Assembly (NCBI RefSeq): GCF_900094805.1
Contig: NZ_FMAT01000001.1
Location: forward strand, 1,312,196-1,376,195
Length of the DNA: 64,000 nucleotides
Source of the DNA: Arthrobacter sp. NIO-1057
GTDB lineage: Bacteria; Actinomycetota; Actinomycetes; Actinomycetales; Micrococcaceae
Reading direction: 5' to 3'
The first letter of the stretch is position 1. Every line of letters starts with the position of its first letter. Below the pieces are notes generated by a model. That model searched no databases. It was given only the letters and a program-made list of their open reading frames with translations, and was not told the origin of the DNA. The position numbers and the translations under genes were made by a program. This document shows, in pieces, positions 9,057 through 18,261 of this stretch.

Positions 9057-9719
9057 TTAGGCTCCTGGAATATTTGCGGCACCGGCCAATAGCTCGGGGC
9101 ATGGTTCGGTGTACCGCACGGAAACTAATTCGTCCCCGTCGAAATCAAAGCTGGTAATAGAGGCAAGGGTGCATTCACGTTGACGCGGATCGTGCCACAA
9201 CGGCTTATTTTCCGCATCCCGGCGAGTCACCCAGATTGGCAACTGGTGGCTCACGATGATGACCTCAGCATCAGCACCGTGTTCGGCAACGGCAGTACGG
9301 CGGTGATCATCCATCGCTTCACGCATGCGCTGCACCTGCTGTGCATAGGGCTCACCCCATGAAGGCTTGAGTGGATTCACCAATAGCGGCCAATATTTCG
9401 GCTGGCGTAGATGGTCAGCAACCTTGGAGAGCCCCTGAAGTTTGTTGCCGGCTTCAATGACACGGTCATCAGAATGAATCGGAAGGTTCAAAGCTTGGCT
9501 TGTCGGTGCCGCAGTCTGCTGCGCACGGATCAATGGAGAAGCCACGAGCCGGACCACATTGGCTCCCTCGGCCTGACGCTGTGCGAAGAATTCACCAGCA
9601 GCATCAGCCATCTTGAAACCCAGCTCCGAGAGCCCGAAACCGGGGATCCGTCCGTAGAGGATACGGTCAGGGTTGAAAACTTCCCCATGGCGCAACAAAT
9701 GGACGGTCGTTAAAGGCAT
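9057..9719 (-). CDS. Histidine phosphatase family protein
   Basis: Phosphoglycerate-mutase-like phosphatase of 220 residues. The catalytic motif LLRHGE has His11 as the phosphate acceptor. A second conserved histidine lies in VIIVSHQLPIWV near residue 157. Substrate is unknown. It is the first gene of the cytochrome c maturation operon, five bases before the TlpA-like start. A phosphatase leads the same operon in Mycobacterium (recalled order), which hints at a conserved but unexplained link with cytochrome c assembly. Confidence 0.85.
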   Translation of the reverse strand: MPLTTVHLLRHGEVFNPDRILYGRIPGFGLSELGFKMADAAGEFFAQRQAEGANVVRLVASPLIRAQQTAAPTSQALNLPIHSDDRVIEAGNKLQGLSKVADHLRQPKYWPLLVNPLKPSWGEPYAQQVQRMREAMDDHRRTAVAEHGADAEVIIVSHQLPIWVTRRDAENKPLWHDPRQRECTLASITSFDFDGDELVSVRYTEPCPELLAGAANIPGA

Positions 9720-9791
9720 GAGTCCAGTGTCTCAAAGATTCAGTGCGAAACCGCCATATTGTGTCCACCATCAACTATTCACAGCGCATGC

Positions 9792-9804
9792 ATGGGATTC
9801 CCAT
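9792..9804. repeat. Short inverted repeat ATGGGA-T-TCCCAT
   Basis: Perfect 6-base arms around one base, in the divergent intergenic region between the phosphatase gene and the Pro-rich membrane protein gene. Could be an operator; no regulator is assigned. Confidence 0.35.
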
Positions 9805-9895
9805 ATGGAAAAACCATCCTTTCGGAGGGCTTGCTCACAAAGCTGTGCCACTAGTCTTAGTAATAAAGGTAATTCGACCCAAAGGATGATGAATC

Positions 9896-10654
9896 ATGAG
9901 CAACTACGATCCGAACCAACCGGGCCAGCCCTACAACCCGGAATCAGGTGCTCAGAACCCGACCCCGAACCCGTACGGTGAAAACCCCTACGCTCAACAG
10001 CCTTCCTCGTACCAGCAGAACCCCTACGGGCAGTCCCCTATGGCTCCGGGTTTTAACCAGTACCCAAACCAAGGTGGCTACGCTGCAGTTCAGGCACCCA
10101 AAGAGCGTCCGAAAACTCTGCAGATTTCCTTCTTGCTGATCCTGCTTTCTGGCGTTGTGGGCGCGATCGCCAGCTGGATGATTTCTACTTCCAATATGTT
10201 TGGCAACATGATCTCCACGCAGTGGTCATTGATTGAGCCAGAATTACAATCACAGATGCAATCCACGCCTGAAATGGCTCAGGACCCAACCTTGCAGCAG
10301 ATGATGAGCAGCCCTGAGGCCTTCATTTCACAGGCCAACACCATGTTGTCCAGCTTTGCCTTGGTGGGGGCCGTTATTTCGGTCATCCTGTACTTCTTGG
10401 TTGGTTTCTTCGTTGGCCGCGGTGTCGGAGCCATGCGTATCATCGCCACAATCTTGGCTGTACTCTCGCTCTTCGGTCTGTTCTCCACGGTGCCGATGAT
10501 CAGCATGTATGCAGACAGCGAGGCCGGTGCCCTGAACGCGGTCTTCATCATCGGGATCTTGCTCGGCATTGCCGGTGTAGTCTTCGCGTGGTTGCGTCCT
10601 TCATCGGAATACATTGCACAGCGTCGTATGGCACGTCGCGCTGGCTACCGCTAA
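9896..10654 (+). CDS. Pro/Gln/Tyr-rich N-terminus, four-helix membrane protein
   Basis: A 252-residue protein not assigned to a named family. Residues 1-70 are low-complexity, with repeated PNPYGENPYAQQ-type Pro/Asn/Tyr/Gln segments, as in many actinobacterial envelope proteins. Four hydrophobic segments follow (about 78-100, 155-178, 182-202 and 213-235). A Met/Gln-rich extracytoplasmic loop lies between the first two. The C-terminus ends in a basic RRMARRAGYR tail. The ATG follows AAAGGATGATGA. It stands alone, divergent from the cytochrome c operon and convergent with rex. Function unknown. Confidence 0.75.
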   Translation: MSNYDPNQPGQPYNPESGAQNPTPNPYGENPYAQQPSSYQQNPYGQSPMAPGFNQYPNQGGYAAVQAPKERPKTLQISFLLILLSGVVGAIASWMISTSNMFGNMISTQWSLIEPELQSQMQSTPEMAQDPTLQQMMSSPEAFISQANTMLSSFALVGAVISVILYFLVGFFVGRGVGAMRIIATILAVLSLFGLFSTVPMISMYADSEAGALNAVFIIGILLGIAGVVFAWLRPSSEYIAQRRMARRAGYR

Positions 10655-10679
10655 ACCGATAGCGCGTCCATAGCCAGAA

Positions 10680-10725
10680 AATAGCGTTGTTCTTTCGTCA
10701 GTTTTGACGAAAGAACAACGCTATT
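10680..10725. terminator. Strong hairpin between the membrane protein gene and rex
   Basis: A perfect 21-bp stem (10680-10700 with 10705-10725) and a four-base loop between convergent genes. The plus tail GGTTT is weak, but stem strength supports termination on both strands. Confidence 0.78.
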
Positions 10726-10742
10726 GGTTTAACTGCCTGAAT

Positions 10743-11378
10743 TTAGCCTTGAACCGCTAGGTAGGCCAAGATCTGAAGTTCTGTTGACAGATCGACCCTG
10801 CGCAGGTTCATACCAGTTGGAACTTTCAGTGGCTTAGGAGCGAAGGACAGTACTGAACGCACCGACAGGTCCGCTAGTGAGTCCACCAAGTCTTGGGCCG
10901 CATCGCCTGGGACCGCGAGTACTGCGATATTGATTTCTTCGCGAGCCACCACCATGGCGAGTTCGCTGATGGGTTCAACACGCAGTGCGCCGACAGGCTC
11001 ACCGATGAGAGCTGTGTCCACGTCCAAGATGGCCTTGACGTTAAAGCCTCGTGAGGTGAATCCAGCGTAGCCACTGAGCGCACGTCCGAGGTTACCTGCG
11101 CCGAGGATGGCGACTTTCCAGTCTTGATTCAAACCCAGGGTTCTGCTGATGTGTTCAGCTAGTTCACGCACAACGTAGCCGACGCCGCGGGTGCCGTAGG
11201 AGCCTAGCCATGAGAGGTCTTTGCGTAGAATCGATGGGTTCACGCCGGCTTCTTTAGCCAGCACTCCGGAACTGGTGCGCTCTAAGCCTTGGGCTTCTAA
11301 AGCATTCAGAGCACGTAGATATTGTGTGAGTCGAGCCAATGTGGCTTCGGGCAGGACACGAGCTTCAAGCTCAGACAT
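10743..11378 (-). CDS. rex: Redox-sensing transcriptional repressor Rex
   Basis: Repressor that senses the NADH/NAD+ ratio and controls respiratory and fermentative genes. The 211-residue protein has the winged-helix N-terminus with the recognition-helix pattern VNPSILRKDLSWLGSYGTRG (about 47-66), then a Rossmann domain with GAGNLG at residues 93-98. The C-terminal helix for domain swapping is present. It stands near the cytochrome c operon and the men genes, consistent with respiratory control, but I found no convincing Rex-type operator in the nearby intergenic regions. Confidence 0.95.
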   Translation of the reverse strand: MSELEARVLPEATLARLTQYLRALNALEAQGLERTSSGVLAKEAGVNPSILRKDLSWLGSYGTRGVGYVVRELAEHISRTLGLNQDWKVAILGAGNLGRALSGYAGFTSRGFNVKAILDVDTALIGEPVGALRVEPISELAMVVAREEINIAVLAVPGDAAQDLVDSLADLSVRSVLSFAPKPLKVPTGMNLRRVDLSTELQILAYLAVQG

Positions 11379-11444
11379 CTTGATTCTCCTGCACTTTCCA
11401 ATGGGCTATTCGAGCACAACACGTCATCATCTTTACTGCGGTGG

Positions 11445-11690
11445 CTAGTTGCTCAGCAGACGTTCTAGCCGTTGCGGATCGATGGTCCAGAAATCTCGAA
11501 CCTGCCCATCGATGAACAGCACTGGTACCTCTTCGTGGTGTTTGCTAAGAAGTTCTGGGTGCTCGTCAATATCAAGTTCCGAAAATTCCATGTTCAGGCG
11601 GCTCGTTACCTCAGCAACCGTTGCTCGTGCAGCATGACAAAGATGACAATCTTTACGAACTAACAGCTGAATCTGATGCAATGTACTCAC
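11445..11690 (-). CDS. Glutaredoxin-like (DUF836) protein
   Basis: An 81-residue thioredoxin-fold protein with a C-x-x-C site at Cys15-His-Leu-Cys18 in LVRKDCHLCHAA. The EVPVLFIDG segment carries the cis-proline. It resembles the glutaredoxin-like DUF836 family, which commonly sits next to the HAD-IB phosphatase gene in actinobacteria. It lies 66 bp upstream of rex in the same direction and is divergent from the HAD gene. Redox partner unknown. Confidence 0.85.
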   Translation of the reverse strand: MSTLHQIQLLVRKDCHLCHAARATVAEVTSRLNMEFSELDIDEHPELLSKHHEEVPVLFIDGQVRDFWTIDPQRLERLLSN

Positions 11691-11695
11691 CTGAC

Positions 11696-11701
11696 TATAA
11701 T
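11696..11701 (+). promoter_or_regulatory. Possible -10 box (TATAAT) upstream of the HAD gene
   Basis: A consensus TATAAT in the 62-bp divergent gap, 52 bp before the HAD start. I cannot find a matching -35 hexamer at normal spacing, so the call is weak. Confidence 0.3.
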
Positions 11702-11752
11702 CTCACGAGCCGTAACCTCACTTGAACTTTATGATGAAATAAACTGGATCAA

Positions 11753-12559
11753 ATGCCTTCCATCGATAACAACACCTCGCAGGCCTCGACTCAGGCCCAA
11801 GGAACCGTTGCCGCCTTTTTTGACGTGGACAACACCCTGGTTCGTGGTGCTTCGCTGTATTTGCTCGCGCGGAAGCTTCATGAGCATCGTTTCTTTCAGT
11901 TCCGAGAGATTCTCTGGTTCGCGTTGAAGCAGTTGCGTTTCGCCGCGCGCGGTGAACATTTGGGCGATATTCATCAGATTCGCGACCGCGCTTTGATGAT
12001 GGTGCGTGGAATCCCGGTTGCCGATATTGAAAAAATCGGCAATGAAATCTATGACGAATACATTGAACCGAAGCTGTGGTCCGGAACCGTGGCCATTGCC
12101 CGGCAACATTTACGCGTGGGTCGGGAGGTATGGCTGGTCACGGCCACTCCCCTAGAAGTGGCGAATGTCATTTCAAATCGTCTCGAACTTTCCGGTGCTC
12201 TGGGCACTGTGGTGGAAAGTCGCGATGGTTTATACACCGGGGCGTTGGCGAGCCCCATCCTGCATGCCGCAGAAAAAGCGCAGGCAGTAAGGTCGCTGGC
12301 CAAAGCCCGCGGGATCTCACTCTCGCGTTCCTGGGCGTACTCGGATTCTTATAACGATGTTCCGTTACTGGAGGCAGTAGGCCACCCGGTCTGCATTAAT
12401 CCAGATGCGCGTCTGCGTTCCTACGCCAAGCGTCGTGGCTGGCAGGTTTACGACTTCCGCACCGGCCAACGCGCCGCAAAATTCGGCCTACGGGCCGCTG
12501 GCGTGTTTGGAGCACTGTGGGCCGCTAGACGCTCAATCCTGCGCCGTTCCGGCTCCTAG
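11753..12559 (+). CDS. HAD-IB family phosphatase (SerB-like)
   Basis: A 268-residue HAD hydrolase of the IB subfamily. Motif I is DVDNTL with catalytic Asp24 and Asp26. Motif II is VTATPLEVA (Thr near 131), and the DD motif appears as YSDSYNDVPLLEAVG near 200-214. The C-terminus is basic and may associate with the membrane. Members dephosphorylate phosphoserine or lysophosphatidate; the substrate here is not evident. No strong ribosome site precedes the ATG. It is divergent from the glutaredoxin-like gene. Confidence 0.85.
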   Translation: MPSIDNNTSQASTQAQGTVAAFFDVDNTLVRGASLYLLARKLHEHRFFQFREILWFALKQLRFAARGEHLGDIHQIRDRALMMVRGIPVADIEKIGNEIYDEYIEPKLWSGTVAIARQHLRVGREVWLVTATPLEVANVISNRLELSGALGTVVESRDGLYTGALASPILHAAEKAQAVRSLAKARGISLSRSWAYSDSYNDVPLLEAVGHPVCINPDARLRSYAKRRGWQVYDFRTGQRAAKFGLRAAGVFGALWAARRSILRRSGS

Positions 12560-12586
12560 CGGGTTATACAAGGCCTTAGGGATAAA

Positions 12587-12635
12587 GCAATCGCCACCGT
12601 TTGCAAGTGAACTGCGAATCGGTGGCGATGATTGC
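12587..12635. terminator. Hairpin between the HAD gene and the bS22 gene
   Basis: Arms 12587-12599 and 12620-12635 pair except for a small bulge, with a 20-base loop. It separates convergent genes. No T-run, so the call is moderate. Confidence 0.5.
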
Positions 12636-12661
12636 CTAGCGGCAACGTGCTCGAAGTATAT

Positions 12662-12760
12662 TTACTTCTTATTGCGACGCTGGTGGCGAGTCTTACGAAG
12701 CAATTTGCGGTGCTTCTTCTTGGACATACGCTTGCGGCGCTTCTTGATAACAGAGCCCAT
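12662..12760 (-). CDS. Small basic ribosomal protein bS22 (AURKAIP1/COX24 type)
   Basis: A 32-residue, very basic protein translated from the ATG at 12760, beginning [19 protein letters not shown]. More than half of its residues are Lys or Arg. The [20 protein letters not shown] core matches the AURKAIP1/COX24 family, identified structurally as the extra small-subunit protein bS22 of actinobacterial ribosomes. A GAGGAACC ribosome site precedes it. The gene is often missed because of its size. It sits beside the BldC-like HTH gene, the same pairing recalled for Rv0500A/Rv0500B in Mycobacterium. Confidence 0.9.
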   Translation of the reverse strand: MGSVIKKRRKRMSKKKHRKLLRKTRHQRRNKK

Positions 12761-12899
12761 AATGGTTCCTCACAAACTAATTAAATGCGTCAACCTAAAG
12801 CATCCGCTTGCACTAAAGCAAGAGGGCAAGGTTGACCGGACGTTAAACGTTCCTTAATAGATTACCCGCTTTTCGGCCATGCTCTGACCATCGTGCGGA

Positions 12900-13124
12900 C
12901 TATCGACCGTATGAACCGGTACCGTGCTGCGGATCAATGGCCGCAGCGCTGAGGTAAGATTCCACAGCGTTCTCTGGAACGCGATAGGAGCGGCCGAACT
13001 GAACGGCAGGCAGATCGCCTGCGTGAATCAGCCGATAAACCGTCATTTTGGAAACACGCATCATGTCAGCCACTTCGGCCACCGTCATGAAACGGGCTCC
13101 TGCAAAATTCTGTTTATCCGTCAT
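12900..13124 (-). CDS. BldC/excisionase-like helix-turn-helix DNA-binding protein
   Basis: A 74-residue MerR-like single-domain protein. The winged HTH reads MTVAEVADMMRVSKMTVYRLIHAGDLPAVQFGRSYRVP in pieces (residues about 13-50), typical of the excisionase/BldC fold. Members bind DNA cooperatively as head-to-tail oligomers or act as small regulators. It is upstream of the bS22 gene in the same direction, 139 bp away. There is no integrase nearby, so a regulator is more likely than a phage excisionase. Confidence 0.85.
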   Translation of the reverse strand: MTDKQNFAGARFMTVAEVADMMRVSKMTVYRLIHAGDLPAVQFGRSYRVPENAVESYLSAAAIDPQHGTGSYGR

Positions 13125-13315
13125 GCGGGATATTCTCCTGACGCTGATCTCTATTTCGTCGCGTTATTAGCGAAGGTGAACTTACACGACTTTGGATCAA
13201 CATCGGCGATCTGGTTCACGTTCGCTTTGTCCTAGTCTAATCGCACTTTAGTAACTTTTGCATCACGAAACACTTCAGGACTCTTCAGAATCAGAACTTT
13301 GTTGCTTAAACGAGA

Positions 13316-13363
13316 CAATCCGCACGCCAAACCTCAACTCAATGAGGAGTGACGCACGGATTG
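13316..13363 (-). terminator. Hairpin downstream of gdhA
   Basis: Arms CAATCCG (13316-13322) and CGGATTG (13357-13363) enclose a second stem CCTCA/TGAGG. It starts 17 bp after the gdhA stop on the minus strand and probably ends that transcript. The 255-bp gap 13125-13379 shows nothing else I can support apart from likely promoter sequence for the HTH gene. Confidence 0.55.
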
Positions 13364-13379
13364 AGACGCAAACTTTTTC

Positions 13380-14843
<1,464 letters not shown>

Positions 14844-14848
14844 TCAGA

Positions 14849-14881
14849 AATATGGTCGTAACGTAAATCACTGACCATATT
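14849..14881. promoter_or_regulatory. Inverted repeat between the ArsR gene and gdhA
   Basis: Perfect 9-base arms (14849-14857, AATATGGTC, and 14873-14881) around a 15-base spacer, 126 bp before the gdhA start and 34 bp after the ArsR gene stop. It may be a gdhA operator or a weak terminator; no T-run follows. Confidence 0.4.
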
Positions 14882-14914
14882 GCCTGACCGTGCCCGCGTC
14901 AGTTGAACAATTGA

Positions 14915-15385
14915 CTAACGACGTCGTCCAAAACGAGGAAGCCGCTCCAAGAATTCTTGCGCACGACCAGTAACTTGCTCCAACCCTCGCCCAACGCTTC
15001 GACTGATTTGCTGGGCGGTCGGGTTGGCAGGGGAAATTTGAGCACTCGAATTCGAAGTCTGAACATCGATCTGCTCGTCGACTTCTGGGGCCGGCACTAA
15101 ATCAGCGCACCAATGTACGAGATCTTCCAAAGCCGCAGTGTCAATGCTGTAGATACGGCGTTGGCCGGCGGCCGCCATGCTGACCAGCTGCGCTTCACGC
15201 AACACCTTTAAATGCTTGGAGACCGTAGGCTGAGAAATCTCCAGTTCAGTCACCAGAGTGCCTACGGCTTTAGGCTCATTCTTGAGCGCTTCGATTATCT
15301 TGCGACGGGTTGGCTCTGCCAACGCCGAAAAAACTTCATCAATTGCCACATACATAACCCTAACGGCATATGACCATCTGGCCAT
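14915..15385 (-). CDS. ArsR-family winged-helix regulator
   Basis: A transcription factor of up to 156 residues. The core VFSALAEPTRRKIIEAL...ISQPTVSKHLKVLREAQLV matches the ArsR/SmtB fold. No metal-binding CXC motif is seen in the recognition helix. After about residue 100 the protein has an unusual Ser/Pro/Gln-rich extension and a basic RLPRFGRRR end. The start could instead be the ATG at 15355 (MYVAIDEVF), which fits family length better; neither has a strong ribosome site. It precedes gdhA in the same direction. Confidence 0.8.
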   Translation of the reverse strand: MARWSYAVRVMYVAIDEVFSALAEPTRRKIIEALKNEPKAVGTLVTELEISQPTVSKHLKVLREAQLVSMAAAGQRRIYSIDTAALEDLVHWCADLVPAPEVDEQIDVQTSNSSAQISPANPTAQQISRSVGRGLEQVTGRAQEFLERLPRFGRRR

Positions 15386-15450
15386 TGATTACGTGGCCCG
15401 TTCTGTCATGAAATTCAACCGTCGAGTAATTTCGGCTGACTTATCTGCGC

Positions 15451-16653
15451 TTAGTCAAACCATGGGTCAAGACCGAAGAGTGGAAAGACTTCCTTGCGCG
15501 TAGCAATAATCGTTCGGTCTACAGGGTCAGCAGGGTCATAACCAACTTCCCAATTGCGCCACCACAGTTGCGCGTCTTCACCCATCAGATATGGCATGGC
15601 CCGGCCGTAGCGCTCCAGAACGTATCGGCGGAAGGTCTCGGGCACATACGTGCGAAGAGGTACAGGCTTTCCGGCGACGATGGCTGTTAGATGAGTCCAA
15701 GTTCGCGGCACCACTGCGGTGACGTTATATCCACCGCCACCGGTGGCGAGCCATCGTCCTTCGCACAAGTCGTCAGCCAGTTGGGCGATATCGAGTGCGA
15801 CTTGGCGCTGCGCATCAACCGATAACTTCAAATTGGTCATGTCATCATCTCGATGGGCATCACAACCATGCTGAGACACAATGATTTCCGGTTTGAAGGC
15901 ATGAACCAATTGCGGAACTATCGCATGGAAGGCACGCATCCATCCCGAATCTCCGGTCATCGCAGGCAAGGCAACATTCACTGCACTGCCCTGGGCATTC
16001 GGTCCGCCAATTTCATTGGCAAATCCCGTTCCCGGGAACAGGGATAGCCCGGACTCATGCAATGAAATCGTCAGGACTCGTTCGTCATCCCAAAAAATAG
16101 ATTCAGTGCCATCCCCATGATGAGCGTCAACGTCAATGTAGACCACCCGCTGGGCACCGTTATCCAGCATTCGTTGGATTGCCGCGGCCGCGTCGTTGTA
16201 AATGCAGAAGCCGCTCGCCTTTTTCTTGGCGGCATGATGCATTCCTCCGGCGAAGTTCACGGCCCGTACCGTGCTCTGATCCATAATTGCCTGGGCAGCG
16301 ATCACCGAACCGCCAACGATGCGGCTAGCCGCGTCGTGCATTCCAGCAAACACCGGATCATCTTCGGTGCCAAGACCGTATTCTTCAGCTATGAGTGATG
16401 GATCATCGCTAACACGCCGCACCTGATCGATAAAGTCCTGCTCGTGAACTGTCCTAAGCACTGCAACACTGGCAATCTCGGGCACATGCATGCTCACGTT
16501 GTCGGCGCTCAGTACTCCCAGTTCTGCGCTGAGCCGATGCGTCAGTTCAAGTCGGGAAGGGTGCATGGGATGCCAGTCGCTGAATTTATATTTCAGATAC
16601 TCTTCATCCCACATGACCATCGTTGGTCGTGGGGCCTGTTGTGGATCTAACAC
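15451..16653 (-). CDS. acuC: Acetoin utilization protein AcuC / class I histone-deacetylase-like enzyme
   Basis: Zinc-dependent deacetylase family protein of 400 residues. The histone-deacetylase motifs are present: GGMHHAAKKKASGFCIYND near 137-155 (general-base histidines) and the zinc motif DVDAHHGDGTE near 172-182. A later GGGGYN motif and a tyrosine are in place. In Bacillus, AcuC deacetylates acetyl-CoA synthetase; an acs gene lies 23 kb away here. It is divergent from trkH across 174 bp. Note that the stop at 15451 is 65 bp from the divergent ArsR gene start. Confidence 0.9.
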   Translation of the reverse strand: MLDPQQAPRPTMVMWDEEYLKYKFSDWHPMHPSRLELTHRLSAELGVLSADNVSMHVPEIASVAVLRTVHEQDFIDQVRRVSDDPSLIAEEYGLGTEDDPVFAGMHDAASRIVGGSVIAAQAIMDQSTVRAVNFAGGMHHAAKKKASGFCIYNDAAAAIQRMLDNGAQRVVYIDVDAHHGDGTESIFWDDERVLTISLHESGLSLFPGTGFANEIGGPNAQGSAVNVALPAMTGDSGWMRAFHAIVPQLVHAFKPEIIVSQHGCDAHRDDDMTNLKLSVDAQRQVALDIAQLADDLCEGRWLATGGGGYNVTAVVPRTWTHLTAIVAGKPVPLRTYVPETFRRYVLERYGRAMPYLMGEDAQLWWRNWEVGYDPADPVDRTIIATRKEVFPLFGLDPWFD

Positions 16654-16683
16654 TTTTTCAGGCTACCCGATAGTGATGCAACT

Positions 16684-16695
16684 CATGAATTCATG
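16684..16695. promoter_or_regulatory. 12-bp palindrome upstream of acuC
   Basis: Perfect palindrome CATGAATTCATG, 31 bp before the acuC start on the minus strand in the acuC-trkH divergent region. A possible operator, with no regulator assigned. Confidence 0.3.
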
Positions 16696-16827
16696 GTTCA
16701 TTTGACGACGTAGCGATTCTCTAAAGTCAGAAGGCAAGCGTTTGGCGCAGGAAACGCGTAAATTACTAGGAGGACTTCAACTTCCACCCTTGTTATCCAA
16801 CTGTCCCGAAGAAACAGCGAGTTACAG

Positions 16828-18261
16828 ATGAGCACTGCCAGTGATCTAGGCCCTAGGGCTCAGGCAGCTGAACTGCGCGAACGACGTCGTAAAAGATGGC
16901 TAAAGTTCCGCATGTCCATTGCTGACTTCACAGTGCGCTCCCCCGCACGCTTAACCCTCGGCGTGTTCGTTCTGGCCATCACGATCTTCACGTCATTGCT
17001 CGCTGCCCCGTTTTCCTCGGCGTCGGGAGACGCCACGCCACTGCACGATGCACTATTTACCGCAGTATCGGCCGTCTGCGTCACTGGTCTCACAACGGTT
17101 TCGACCGCTGCCCATTGGTCATTCCTCGGCCAGTTGATCATGCTTATTGCTACGTTCATGGGTGGTCTGGGTATTTTGACTTTGGCCTCCATCATGTCGC
17201 TGGCAGTCTCTCGAAAGCTTGGCGTTCGTGCCAAGCTCATGGCTCAAAAGTCCATGGATAGTTCCGGGGCTTCCGCGCTGGGCGAGGTTAGTTCGCTGCT
17301 GCGCATTGTCATCCTGACTGCCATCAGCCTGCAGGGGCTTATCGCTCTCTTGCTCATCCCCCGCTTCTACATTTTGGGCGAAAGCGTCCTGTCTTCCATT
17401 TGGCACGGCATCTTTTACGCAGTGTCGGCATTCAACAATGCTGGCTTTACCCCGCACTCCGATGGTCTGGTCCCCTATGAAACTGACCTGTGGATCCTCA
17501 TCCCCTTGATGGGCGGAGTTTTTATTGGCTCGCTGGGTTTCCCGGTGATCATGGTTCTGTTGGCCCATAAGTTCAACGTCAAGAAATGGAACCTGCATAC
17601 CAAGCTGACCATGCTGGTCACCACGATCTTGCTCTTCGCTGGTGCCTTCTTGTGGCTCATTTTTGAATGGTCTAACCCACGGACTCTTGGTGAGATGTCC
17701 GTGAGCGACAAGGTCATTCATGCATTATTCGCTTCGACCATGACACGTTCTGGCGGCTTCAATCTTGTTGATCAGAACGATATTCATCAGGTCACGGTAT
17801 TGCTGACCGACGCACTCATGTTCGCCGGTGGCGGTTCGGCTTCGACCGCGGGTGGTATCAAAGTCACCACCATCGCCGTGATGTTCTTGGCCATCCTGGC
17901 AGAGGTTCGAGGCGATACCGATGTGAAGGCCTTCGGACGCCAGATTCCCCAAGGAACCATGCGTGTTGCGATCTCTGTGGTTGCCATGGGTGCTTCCCTT
18001 GTCATGGTGGCAACTGGTGCCTTGGTCACCATCGATGAATCGGTGGGATTCTCTCGGGCACTTTTTGAATCCATCTCAGCATTCGCCACCGTGGGCTTGA
18101 GCTCCGGCGTTTCCCAGGAGATGCCTCCCGCAGGTAAATATGTGCTCAGTATCCTCATGTTTGCCGGTCGTATCGGCAGTATTACCCTAGCCAGCGCCTT
18201 GACCATGCGACACCGCAATTCACTATTCAAACTTCCAGAAGAAAGGCCACTCATTGGCTGA
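16828..18261 (+). CDS. TrkH/KtrB-type potassium transport membrane subunit
   Basis: A 477-residue polytopic membrane protein of the Trk/Ktr superfamily. Four M1-P-M2 repeats are evident, with selectivity-filter-like segments TAVSAVCVTGLTT (near 73-85), YAVSAFNNAGFTPHS (near 196-210), FASTMTRSGGFN (near 304-315) and ESISAFATVGLSSG (near 415-428). The KtrB-like size and the overlapping TrkA partner indicate a K+ (possibly Na+-dependent) uptake system. The ATG at 16828 is the first residue of MSTASDLGPRAQAAELRERR. Confidence 0.93.
   Translation: MSTASDLGPRAQAAELRERRRKRWLKFRMSIADFTVRSPARLTLGVFVLAITIFTSLLAAPFSSASGDATPLHDALFTAVSAVCVTGLTTVSTAAHWSFLGQLIMLIATFMGGLGILTLASIMSLAVSRKLGVRAKLMAQKSMDSSGASALGEVSSLLRIVILTAISLQGLIALLLIPRFYILGESVLSSIWHGIFYAVSAFNNAGFTPHSDGLVPYETDLWILIPLMGGVFIGSLGFPVIMVLLAHKFNVKKWNLHTKLTMLVTTILLFAGAFLWLIFEWSNPRTLGEMSVSDKVIHALFASTMTRSGGFNLVDQNDIHQVTVLLTDALMFAGGGSASTAGGIKVTTIAVMFLAILAEVRGDTDVKAFGRQIPQGTMRVAISVVAMGASLVMVATGALVTIDESVGFSRALFESISAFATVGLSSGVSQEMPPAGKYVLSILMFAGRIGSITLASALTMRHRNSLFKLPEERPLIG

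Noticed and set aside
11379-11444. Rex operator near rex
   Set aside because: No TTGTGA-N-TCACAA-like site is present; a half-match near 4270 is too far from consensus.
12900-13124. Phage excisionase rather than a host regulator
   Set aside because: No integrase, att repeats or phage genes are nearby, and the pairing with the bS22 gene is conserved.
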